DNA from: Corella eumyota
Lineage: Eukaryota > Chordata > Ascidiacea > Phlebobranchia > Corellidae
Length of the DNA: 64,000 nt
Reading direction: 5' to 3'
NCBI GenBank assembly: GCA_963082875.1
Contig: OY720103.1
Coordinates: forward strand, 10,478,001-10,542,000
Under the pieces are notes generated by a model. The model saw only the letters and a program-made list of their open reading frames with translations, did not search any database and was not told the DNA's origin. Position numbers and translations under genes: made by a program. Positions 22,584 to 33,602 of the stretch are shown piece after piece. Numbering within the stretch: the stretch's first letter is position 1; each line of letters opens with the position of its first letter.

Positions 22584-22869
22584 CCCGCAAGCGCAAAAAT
22601 GAACGGCCGCTAGATGATGCTAAAGAGGCGCCTGATTATAAACAGCAAATGGACAAGAGAGTGGGTATTATTTTCACAGTTTCGAGGTAGTTCTAGATTG
22701 AGATTAAATGTAGAGTAATTGATTATTTAAAGTTGTTGGCATCTGCAACTAGTCAATGGCTAAAAAGATATTTTTTCGAGTTTTAAATTTAATCTAAAAA
22801 CAAAATTTAATTCGCAAGCGCAAAAACTAACGGCCGCTAGATGATGCTAAAGAGGCGCCTGATTATAAA
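22584..22869. repeat. 58-bp direct repeat pair beside the PPP1R3-type stop codon
   Basis: CGCAAGCGCAAAAATGAACG then GCCGCTAGATGATGCTAAAG then AGGCGCCTGATTATA at 22584-22641 is repeated with two or three changes at 22811-22869, about 227 bases apart. Likely lies in the 3' UTR of the reverse-strand gene. Confidence 0.8.
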
Positions 22870-22942
22870 AAAATCAAGTTTTGAACTTTTTCGATCGTGT
22901 TATAACCTTGAAGTACGCATTAAGGGCACAAAATACGCGCGA

Positions 22943-25900
22943 CTACGTCATCATCGCGTCATCACATTTCGACGTCATATGCTCCACGTAGGTGATGACG
23001 TAATTCTCGTTAAGATTGTTGTCCCAGAATTCGCGTCCGCCGCTGATCAGTTTGTAGCAGATCGCCATCTCGATTTTATCCTCGTTGTGCATGTCCTTTG
23101 GCGCCACCACGTGGAAGGAGAACTGGTCTTGGTTGTGGGCGGGTAAACTGGAGACGTAGCAGGCAGGAATATCTTGCATTGTGCTGAAAATAACAAAAAA
23201 ATACTTAAACCCCTAATCCCTAAACTCTGGGTCAATAGTATCTCAACCCCTCAACTCTTTAAGTTTTTCGACCAATTTTTGAGATCTATTGACCCAGAGT
23301 TGAGGGATTAGGGGTCCCTTAGTCTATATTGCCCCCTTCATCAAAAGGGGTTAGCCCATTATGAGTTTAAAATACCCTCTACATAAAAAATGGGTTAAGC
23401 ATCTTAAAGTTAAAAAGGCGGTTAGTCATTTATGGGTATATAATACCCCCTAAATAAAAGGGGGTTTTAATTTTTTGGGTCTATAATACCCTTCTACATA
23501 AAAGGGGGTTATTCGTTTTTGGGTCTATAATACCCCACATAAAAAGGGGGGTAATCATCACTAGGTCAAAAATACCTTAAAATAATGAATGCAATTTTAA
23601 ACCCGGGGCCAGGGGTAAAGTAACCCCTACATTTGAACAATCAATAATATAAAATTCCTTTTATTCATAAACGTAGTAAATGCAGCATATAATAACAAAC
23701 AACATCCACTATACAAGCACGATACAATATCGTGATTTAAGCTGATTTGTTGTTTATAGTTTATGAAGATTATCTTGCGGTTTTTCTGTTTACCACTTTC
23801 AGGAATTTTGTTTTTTAGCTTTGCAGATGACTTACCTGAATATGTATTGCTATAATGGCTGTAATTTGCATTTTTACACGACGTATTTACCAAAAAAAGG
23901 GAAAATTTTTAGCATAAACGCAGGCAAACTTTAGCTAAATGCCAGTCTAGTTATAAGCTGCCTTTGCCAGTTTGAAAGACTATTATATTGTCTGATATTT
24001 AAATTACCGATTTTTTTGGCAAAGAAAAAATTAATGACATTAGCCCTTTGTTTTTTATTAGTTTTACGTCATAATTAAACATTGTGATGTAATACTTACT
24101 CCCAATTGTCGATGGTAAAACGGACGGAAACGCGTTTCTCGAACTCAAGGTTGACGACTCTTATGACCCCAGTGATGGAGTGGGAGTTGGGTAATATTGA
24201 GATGCTCTCTAGGCAGACGCGTTGGTCACTTATTCTATAAAGTAAACAAAAAACATGGGTTAAAATATTTTAGTATATGGGTCATCGCAGCAGACGACGG
24301 GCCGAAAGGTTTCGGGTTAGATCCGCGGCGTTTACATATAAAAAAAACACACACATCAAGGTTTCGGGTTCAAGCCGCACTAATGCCACACTGTTCGCTC
24401 TTAACCCTGCCGTTTACAAATAGCTCAAACACACCGAAAGGTTTCGGGTTCGAGCCGCACCAATGCCACACTATTTGCCCCTGAGCGCGGCGTTTACAGA
24501 TAGCTCAAACACGTCACAACAGCACACCCTTACCCAATAAAAAAATTCAAAAACTTATCAAAAAAAATTTTAAAACCTTTTTAAAATGAAACAATATAGT
24601 ATATATATAATATTTTTAAAATTAATGTGAGCTGTATTTAATTAACTAAATTTTAATTAAGTTTTACTTGGAAAATAACAGGTCGCATAATTCCATTTTA
24701 AAATATCACGTTTTTATCAAGTTTTTACACAGAATTAATAAACATTAAACTTTCTAATATGTCCCTGTAATAGTACAAAGTTAATATTATACAACAAAGT
24801 AATATATATATAGGCAATTTTAAATTTTTTTGTATCTAATTTGCCCATTACAAATATTTACAATATCTAAAGGGGGCAAAAAAATTTGAAATAACAAGCA
24901 CCCAATTATTTTATATATATTCAGTCTACCATTATTAAAGTATAACAATGTCTTTAACAATAGAGCTATACAATGTATTGTAATTGTTCAAGTAGCGATG
25001 TATGTTATTGTTAGAAAATATTGAATTTTTTTTGTTTTTTTGTTGTGACCTTCGTTTAAACTTGGCCAATGCGTTGGTAAATACATTTTTGCATAACTAA
25101 CGGAAACTGTTTTAGAATGATGCAATAAATAATATAATTGTGAAATAGAAAAGTTACAAAAAAAACATGACAATACTTAATTTTGGCGGAAAATTAATTT
25201 AAAAATTTTTTTTTTTTGAATTTACCGTTGTTGAAAATTTGCATCCAAAAAAGGTTGGTGGAAACTGGCAATAAGAGAGAAATGGGAAAGAAGGTTGTTG
25301 TAGCCCCCCCTTTCTCTTACTGTCTCGCATTTTTCGCCCCCAAATTCGGCCCGAACTTTTTCCAAAGCCTAAAAAATAAAAATAATTAAAAAAATACTAA
25401 TAATTTTTAATCGGTACTATTAAAATGTAACACTTGTACCTTTGATGGGATTAATGTGTCATTGAATAAGGGTAACATCTAAATTTGTTGACAGTCTTTT
25501 ATTAAATACGTCAACACATTTATGACACATTCGCTTACCAGTAGCAAGCACCCTTAACCTTACAATATATAAGATCGGCTCAATTTATTTGGTTAAACGG
25601 GAGTTCCTACTATTGTTATCGACAATATCATTACACGCTATCTTACTTCATACAATATGTGAAACGAGGCATGTAACTTCGATTTCGTGATGTCACGCAG
25701 TTTTATTTACCGAAAAAATGTTTCTCAAAACTCGAAAATGGGTCTAAATTTAGAGCTTTAAAAATAAATTTTAGGCCAAAATAAAGACCCTATTTTAAAT
25801 GTAGATAATACTTAAGGCCGTTTATGGGTCAATATGCATGATTTTAACAGTTTACCTCCATAAGCCGTGGTGGTACAGTCTTATAATCATCAGCTTGTGC

Positions 25901-27170
25901 AAATGGGATTCGAATTTCAAGGTCTAACCCTCTAGAGTCAGCAAAATGAACAGATTTTCTTCTTTGGAGGAGAGGGGGTGAATTATGACAGGCACTGTCA
26001 GATTGGGAGCGACATACGGCTCGTTTGAGGGGCATGTAATGTTCTGTGTATTCCACAAACCTGTAATAAATAAACATGTAATGGCTGTTTACATAAAATA
26101 ACCTTAAAGCAAAATTCTGTAAACATTTAAAATTAATATATAAGTTTAAAAAGTAAGTATATTATGCGTCCCGTTGGATTAAATATATTTGTTGTAACTT
26201 TTCGAGTTAGGTTTTATCACTTTGGTATTAAAACGACAGGCTTAATTTACAATATTTGTTGTATAGCTTCGAACTTGCACTTTGAAATTTAAATAACCGG
26301 AAACCTTATTGCACCAGCAAAAATACTTTAAAAATAGAATGTGTTTTTGCAGAATTTACACTGTTTTTTCGTGATTGCATTCAAATTTTGGCAACATATT
26401 GTTTTTTTTTCGTTTCTAAATGACAACACTTACGTTTCATCGTCGTCGTCGAGTTGTGTATTATTTACAGTAGTTTCAGATAAACTTTCAGTAGGGACAT
26501 TTTCAGCCTGTCTGTTGCTATTTTCCAGCGTTAATTCACTAGTTATTGCACTGGCAAGTTTATTAATTATGTCCGGACTGGCAGTGTTAATATTTTGAGT
26601 TGCTTTTTTACAGTTTTCATTTTCGTTTTCGCGAATTAAAAACTTATTTCGCATTTCTTCAAACTTAGGCCTAGTAATCCCATTTTCAAAAAGGTCCGTT
26701 TTTGTGGCACTTAGCGAAGTGGTAGCAGTTAAATTGTTATTTTCTTGCTGTAATGAACCATTCTGCTGATTATTGGTTCTATCTGGTGAACTCATACAAC
26801 CATTTCGATCAATTTCAGCTGCTTTAGGCTGAAACTTACGATCATTATTATTCGGTTCCTCGTTCGTTTGCGAATTTAAGCGCATGTTTGTTGTGTTATG
26901 ACTGTACAAATTATCAATTATGACGTCACTTTCAAAGCTAGGTGACGGTACAATATACGATATGTTGTTTAAAGTTAATAAATCAGACACAGAAGTTGCT
27001 TTTAGGTTCAAAATTTGGTTATTTTCGGCTGGATTTTGAATATTTTTCTCATATAAGTTGTGTAAATTTTGTAGACGACTCGGGGCGCTGTATCTAAACT
27101 TGTTAGCTCGTTCAATTCGGCTTCTAATTCGGTGTGGAACAAAATTTATAACATCTCCCATTATAGACAT
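22943..27170 (-). CDS. Protein phosphatase 1 regulatory subunit 3 type (glycogen-targeting, RVxF + CBM21)
   Basis: Five exons in order: 27170-26434, 26060-25856, 25368-25226, 24234-24100, 23183-22943; 486 residues. Residues 281-285 (KSVHF in QRRKSVHFADSRGLDL) are the PP1-docking RVxF motif and the adjoining FADxxGLxL signature of PPP1R3 proteins. Residues about 365-472 form a CBM21 glycogen-binding domain: GVIRVVNLEFEKRVSVRF, then DQFSFHVVAP, IEMAICY and the FWDNNLNENY sugar-binding strand. The family brings PP1 to glycogen to activate glycogen synthase. The first exon adds an unusual polar, Asn-rich N-terminus of about 245 residues ending in DDDDE. Start: the first ATG of the exon; a second ATG three codons on is possible. 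Paralogue assignment (3B/3C/3D) is not attempted. Confidence 0.9.
23210..23314. repeat. Long hairpin in intron 4 of the PPP1R3-type gene
   Basis: CCCTAATCCCTAAACTCTGG at 23211 and following bases pair with ACCCAGAGTTGAGGGATTAG near 23292, giving a stem of about 28 bases and a loop of about 47. Looks like a small foldback element. Confidence 0.7.
23330..23590 (+). repeat. About 55-60-bp tandem repeat in intron 4 of the PPP1R3-type gene
   Basis: Five imperfect units of GGGTCTATAATACCCCCTA plus CATAAAAGGGGGTTA-type sequence directly follow the hairpin. Confidence 0.8.
24275..24515 (+). repeat. About 80-bp tandem repeat in intron 3 of the PPP1R3-type gene
   Basis: Three imperfect units containing CCGAAAGGTTTCGGGTTCGA, GCCGCACCAATGCCACACT and GCGGCGTTTACAGATAGCTC. 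Much GC-richer than its surroundings. Open frames across it are repeat translations. Confidence 0.8.
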
Positions 27171-30100
27171 ACGTTACAACTACATTACTTTAATATCAGA
27201 CCAATTTCTCTACACCTAAAATATCATTTTAAAAACTGTTAAAACATCTTAAAATTCGTTGCAGAATTACAAACTAGAAAATTAAACAAACTAATTATTA
27301 AAATAATTCATTAGTGTTAATTAAAATTATGCAAATTTATTATAATTTAAAAAACTAGAATTTGTGAATATACATGTTTGTTTTTTATTACTTTGTTTCT
27401 ACTGAATAGCTTTAAAACCCTTTATTTTACAGCTCTTAAAACGTTAATATTTAACAAAATATCTGCTCAAGGTAAAGATTAATATTTTACAAATCAATAT
27501 TATAGCCCTTTATTTTACTAACAATATCTTAAAACCTTTAAACCTATCTAAAAATAATCTATAGTTTGCCTGGCTTTACAATTATCAAACTCTAAAAATA
27601 ACTAATAAACTATGTAGTTACTAATAACTTGTAAAACCATTGCAATTTTTAATTAAAATTCCAGACATAAATGTAAGCCCAGTCATTAAAACAAATTTTA
27701 AAAATCAATACATTTTTGTATACAAGCAATTTCGTGCTTTGGCATACTCTAATATATTTTAATTTTTCCGTTTAAACTTCATTTCGTTATTTATATCATC
27801 ACGACCAACGGTTTAAATTTGGCAAATGGCCTAATTTATCATTTCACTAACTTTAGGTAATTTAAATTATATAAATTTGGACCTATCAACGTTAGTGACA
27901 AAATGTATAAATATGCTATCATAGTAAACATTAAATCACTATACTTTTAACATATGATTGTATTTATATACATGACAGTAATACGTAAATATGTTCATTG
28001 TGCTATGTAATACATAGACCGGAACAACGTATAGTTTATTAATTATAACCCTTTATCTAAACTACATATATCACGCGTGCACAAATTCTAGGTATTGCGA
28101 TTCTTACATAACTTTGTGTTGCAGACAGGGTTTTAAATTAATTTTACTTAGGTTATTACCTAATTTTTTTCAAAATTTAAACACTACTTAAAACAATTAA
28201 AATTTGAGTATTAAGATTTTTGTTTTTACTTATTATAAAGCGCAATACGTAATACAGTGATATAGCTTGTTTAAGCCAAAAACTTCATGCAATTACCGCT
28301 TTAGCTGTTCAAAACGTGACTTCCTTACAAAATATTTAAACCATAAAGCTGCATCTATATATGCAGAGGAATATTAACAGCCAAAAATCGGTAAATTAGT
28401 CAGTAATAATATAAACACAAGCCTAACTTTATATTAAAAATTATTAAAAATAACTTCCAAGCCCCAATTACCGTATTATAATTTCTACATTAAAATATTA
28501 TATTACCAAAAATAGAATTCAAATACTAAAATATTTCACGATATTTAAGTGATAAAAAGATAATAGTTTTTCTTAGCCCGCTGAATTAACATAGCTAGCC
28601 TACTGTAAATACTTACTAGCTTATAACAATAGGCCATATTTTCTTATGTGTGCTCGGCCGACAATATTCATAATATTCTAAAAATTACTAAATCAATGCC
28701 TAATTTATGTGCTTAAAACTGCAGAAAATGCCAAGTAAAATAGTATTTTATTCTCAAGTTCTTTCTTCTTTCATATCACATCAAAATGTGAAGGTCGTCT
28801 GTCTGTTTTTCTGATTTTAACGTGTTGGCTTTCTGTTGGGTTATGACATCACTGCTGTTAGAGACAAAATAGAAAGAATCTAAACAGAGCGGAAGAGAAG
28901 CGCTGCCTTTTTTCTTTCGGAATTCTCTTAAATAAGCACGTGCGTATCATAACAAAATACTTAATTTACATTTTAAATTTTCAGTTTTCACTGGAATTTT
29001 AAGGTTAGTGCACGTACTGAAATTTTCTGAAACTATTTTAAATTTTGTGCTGTTGGTGGTAATTTAAAAATTGGAAAAAATGGATGATTTTTTGTTGAAT
29101 AATTTATCAAAACATTTATTTTGGTTTTTCGCTTTTTCAATTCGCCAACGCGATCGAAAAATTGATTTAAAAAAACGCCAAAAATTATTTCAAATAAAAT
29201 TTAATTTTAAAAAATATTTTTTAAGTAAATTAAAATTTTTTTCTTACCTTTCAAATTTGTAATGTAGGCTTAACAAATCCGTCATACCTAGCTTATATCC
29301 TTTACTATAAGACATATGCTCATATTGACCAAGCAGGCCTAATCCACATATTCTTATTACCTATTCATATGCGTATAAGTGTCTATACTCTTTTACTTAT
29401 ATACAAAATTCGATTATTTTCCCGGTAAGTCTGGAACGTGCGTTTCTAACTTTGGACTTAATTATCACCTGGTTTAGAAATTGTAAATAAATAGGGGGGC
29501 GTGTAAAAGTCACGTGAGCATGCGCGTGTGAAAATCTGCGATGTGTATTCGTGCGATATACATTTTAAAGGTAAAATTATTTTTTAATATTATTTTAAAA
29601 TTTTTGGGGTAAATTTTTTTTGTTAAAAATTTAGTAAAATTGCATTTTATTATAAAACTAACTTTTCAATTTTTAGTTTTAAAATTTTATAAAATTTGGT
29701 TTTTAAAAAAATATACATAGTCATTATGATACAAAAATCAAGCATTCGAATTCTTAGAAATTTTTAAAAACGTAACAAATTAACTACTACAGTCGCGTAT
29801 TATTTCGTAAACAAACGTCGCTATTTTTCATAACTGACGTCACGAAACGAGAGAGCTGATAATGCGAGAGAATTAAATTAAGAAAAAGGGGATAAAGTGT
29901 AAATTATTGAGTCGGGCGCATTCGGTTGGTCACGTAGGCTAAATCAAATTTGTTTTTGTTGGATTTTGATACTTGTATTTTGTTTGCAGATGACATTTCC
30001 TTTACTATTGGTATGTCAATATTGTGTCTATAGGTTCGCCCTTTGACCTTAAACAAAATATTGTACTTTTATATGACCAGGTTTTTTATTTCTCTTTAAA

Positions 30101-31158
30101 GCAAGTATGCCAGACAATATTATCACAATGACGTTGCTAGTTCGGCTTAATTTTGCGATGTCATTAAATTAAGGCGATGCGAATTAATCTGATTTGGTGC
30201 CAAGGTATTTCCTATATTTGCATGCAAGTCATAATGAGTGGGTGCAATGATATAAAATTCATAGAAATAACCGTCAAAAAATATTAAAAGGCGAAATTTT
30301 TAGCTAAAAAACTTATAAATTATTTATTATCAACAATAAAACATTACGTGATGTTTATATAAAGCATTGCTAGATATCATTTTTTATATTTAAAGTCTTT
30401 GTAAACATTATAAAAGTAAATTGCCGTTTTTTTGTTGCAAAATTTCAAGTTTTAAAAGCGTAAAAAACAAAACGTGTTTTGTTGTTGTGACTCAGCGGCG
30501 CCAACTTACGGCGAAGTAAAACTATAAAAATTTTTGTTGTGGCGCAATTTATCAAGTTGTGTTAGTCTGCTTAAAGCAATCAGGAAAGTTCTTGAATGTT
30601 TTTTTAAGTTAAAGCTAACTAGTAGAAATAGTAACTTTGTGTTATATTAATACAGTTTTACATAAATGTTTTGTTGGCAAAGCAGAATGATGAAGTGGTT
30701 ATGAGGAAATAAAGTACTGTTGTTATTATTTCACCTACTCCCACACATAGAACTTTTCCATGGAAAGTAAAAGGAAATTGCTTCTGTGAGTAATACTTTA
30801 ATATTATTGATATAAGTTTATTAATATGTTGCATACACATTTATATATACATTTAATTAAAATTCCATTAAGTGTTTAATTATATAAAAAATACCGAAGT
30901 TTTAAATGATAAATCGGAAAAAATCTAATTTAATTGTTAACTTTAAATAAAAAGTGATACATAAAAGTTACAATATTTTTTAAACTTAAAATAGAATCAC
31001 AACCGCTAACACAAATATATCAACTAACACTTATAAAAGTAAATTTACTTTTAAATTTGCTATTTTTATGTTAAGACAATATTTTTACCAAATTAATAAA
31101 AATCTAGGATTCAATTAATTCAGGATTACAAGACACTTAACACAAGAAACATAATAGT
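27171..31158. other. Gene-poor, SINE-free interval upstream of the PPP1R3-type gene
   Basis: Close to the PPP1R3-type ATG, TTTTAG on the reverse strand (about 27216) could be a 5' UTR intron or trans-splice acceptor. The middle is featureless AT-rich DNA. Around 29480-29560 and 29830-29850 there are promoter-like motifs (TCACGTGAGC, TGACGTCACG) with no gene assigned to them. 30740-30840 holds a copy of the EGF-gene upstream segment. No convincing exon was found. Confidence 0.45.
30740..30840. repeat. Orphan copy of the EGF-gene upstream segment
   Basis: CATGGAAAGTAAAAGGAAAT plus TGCTTCTGTGAGTAATAC matches 33205-33241 upstream of the left EGF gene and, less closely, 35896-35950 and 36506-36600. 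Here it lies downstream of the EGF genes, where no gene follows. Confidence 0.65.
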
Positions 31159-33104
31159 TTAAGGTTGTTGTAAAGCACATTCATCTATATCCTCGCAGTA
31201 TTCCCCATTACCACTGAAACCAACATTACACACACATTCATATCCCCCATAAATATTACGACAACTTGCATCTTCATGGCAATAATTTTATGCACATTCA
31301 TCCAAATCAGCACAATTTTGTCCATCTCCAGTAAAGCCGGTGACACAAGAGCATGTGAAACTACCTTGTGTATTTGTGCACAAGGCATTTGCTTGGCAAG
31401 GCTGGCTAGCACATTCATCTTTGTCTATACAGAGTCCACCAGAATATTTAAACCCTTCTGCACATGCACAGATGTAAGAGCCATTTGTGTTAACACAAGT
31501 ATCGTAAGAAGAGCACAGAGTATTATATTCTTGGCATTCATTGATATCTTGACAATCCAATCCATTACCTGAAAACCCAACTAAACAGCCACAAGCATAA
31601 CTTCCAGCAGTGTTAATGCAAGTTGCATTTATATGGCAAGCATTTGCCAGAACACATTCATTTACATCTGCACATTCTAATAGGTCACCAGAATAACCAC
31701 TGTCACATGTACATGTATAACTACCATAAGCATTACTACAAGTAGAATTTGGGTGGCAATAATTTAATGAACACTCATTTATATCTATACAACTACCACC
31801 AGGAGGTTGGTGATATCCAATACCACAAGATGAACATTTTCCTCCTTCATGACAAACTGAATATCCATAACTACAATAGTATTCTATGCAATCTTGAGGC
31901 AAATAACAAAACTGAGAGTGTTCTTGATCAAATCCCTTCCAGCAATAGCAATGAAAATTTCCCAATTCATTCCAACACCCCCCATTACCACAGTCATATG
32001 GATTATTTCCATAACATTCATTGATATCATCACAACCAATCCCATCTCCAGTAAAACCAGGATTACAAGAGCAAGTATAGCTTCCTACAGTGTTGGTACA
32101 TGTAGCATATTTATTACATAAGTTTGTTGTATTAGAACTACATTCATCAAAATCGCATCTCCCAGATTGACATGCACAATAAAAACTTCCAAGTATGTTA
32201 ACACAAGTTTCATTTGAATGACAAACTGAACTGGAATTAAAACATTCATTGATATCTTTGCATTGTTGTCCATTTCCAACAAATCCATCTTTGCAAGAAC
32301 AGTTATAACTTCCAGGTATGTTTAAGCAATCAGCAAAATAACTACAATTATTAACCAAAACTCATTCATTCACATCTTCACATTCAAATAGGTCACCAGA
32401 AAAACCACTGTTACATGTACAAGTATAACTACCACGAGTATTACTACAAGTAGAACGTGGATGACAATAATTAAGAAAACATTCATCTATATCTTTACAA
32501 ATATTCCAATTACCAGGACCCACTACATAACCAAGACCACAACTACATAAACCAGGTTTAAAGCAAATACCATATATACAATCATTGTCATGAACTTTTC
32601 GGTCATCAGCTAAACATTGATCTTTTGTTAAACAGTTTCCACCCTGTTTGTCAGTAAATCCAGAATAACAAATACAATAAAAACTTCCAATAGTATTTTG
32701 GCAGGATCCATAATCATAGTACCCACAAATGTAATAATTACTACATTCATTAACATCAGTACAAGTTGAACCATCACCAGTAAATCCTTCCCTACATTGG
32801 CAAGTAGAGCTTGTGTTTGTGCTCACACAAACTGCATTCTCACTACAGTTGTGGCTTCCAAGGCTGCAGTTATCTAAAACAATTTTCATCTTACAATAAT
32901 ATATACGTAACTAACAAAGCATAAATGTGTTAGCAAAATTTTGCCAAGACTAATAAATTATGTAGTTTATAACTTATGAAGTTAACCTAGTAAAATATTA
33001 ATTAACTTTTAAGTAATATGTTTATCACTACACTTACATGATGCTTTTGTTGAGCAAAACAATCCAACCCAAATAAACACAAATACCAAAAATAACTTCA
33101 ACAT
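31159..33104 (-). pseudogene. Fibrillin-type EGF-repeat secreted protein, left tandem copy, with two in-frame stops
   Basis: Two exons: 33104-33038 (signal peptide MLKLFLVFVFIWVGLFCSTK) and 32873-31159. About 13 EGF-like domains follow, most of the calcium-binding type (D-[IV]-[ND]-E-C at the start), with many N-x-S/T sequons and two cysteine-poor linker modules (TKDQCLADDRKVHDNDC; PQDCIEYYCSYGYSVCHEGG). Two codons are stops: TGA at 32362-32364 replaces the first Cys of an EGF (VNEC in the right copy), and TAA at 31288-31290 replaces Leu in DECALNYC. Splice sites, start and the rest of the frame are intact, so this is a young pseudogene, a null allele, or an assembly error. It ends ECALQQP and stop, as the right copy does. 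Confidence 0.72.
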
Positions 33105-33156
33105 TTTAAACTATTTCACAACTGAATATTTAATTCACTTTAAAACCATTGATATA

Positions 33157-33245
33157 GGAAATATGAAGGAATCAACCCACCTAATGTTTATAGCTGGAAA
33201 CCCACATGGAAAGTAAAAGGAAATTGCAACTGTAAGTAATACTTG
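33157..33245 (-). promoter_or_regulatory. Likely promoter of the left EGF gene
   Basis: Reverse-strand GCTATAAACATT (TATAAA at 33192-33187) lies about 85 bases before the ATG. The whole block is conserved at 35845-35950 before the right gene, including GGGTTGATTCCTT. Position and conservation between paralogues are the evidence. Confidence 0.5.
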
Positions 33246-33602
33246 TAATACCAGCTATCTTGTAGATATGATATATAAGCTACCAACAACATAGCAAAAT
33301 TAATTAATATTTAAATACATCAGTTAATACATAATTATTTTTTTATTTTACTCATTTTTTATTGAAAATTTTCAAAGGAAAGTAAGCATTTGAAAAGTCA
33401 AATTTTAAATATTTATAAATAAAAGATTATTAAATAATATGTAAAAGATACAATACCAAAAACTACAGAACAACAAGAACATTAATTTTTATATTTTTTA
33501 TGTAATAACATTTGAACTCAAAAATAGTTAATAATCAAGGATTAATAAATTTGTGTTATAAAACATTTTACATAAGAAACTTATACAACAGAACAAAATA
33601 GT

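Larger units (their letters stand above)
21791..22942. other. Intergenic region between convergent TEX10 and PPP1R3-type genes
   Basis: Holds one sense SINE (21918-22188), candidate reverse-strand poly(A) signals (TTTATT on the plus strand at about 22249 and 22473) and a GC-richer direct repeat (22584-22641 and 22811-22869) close to the PPP1R3-type stop codon. No coding frame is supported. Confidence 0.6.

Noticed and set aside
22943-23235. Alternative frames over the last PPP1R3-type exon
   Set aside because: Shadows of the CBM21-coding frame, which alone fits the splice phase.
24197-24484. Open frame of 95 codons on the plus strand
   Set aside because: Spans a GC-rich tandem repeat and the antisense of a PPP1R3-type exon; no domain.
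29071-29262. Lys/Phe-rich frame of 63 codons
   Set aside because: Composition follows the AT-rich background; no splice sites or family signal.
31276-32121. Open frames antisense to the EGF gene, Cys- and His-rich
   Set aside because: Mirror images of EGF codons; no start or splice context.
32362-32364. TGA replacing a Cys codon could encode selenocysteine
   Set aside because: The Cys belongs to a structural EGF disulfide, the paralogue has Cys, and a second stop (TAA) occurs in the same frame, so loss of function or error is more likely.
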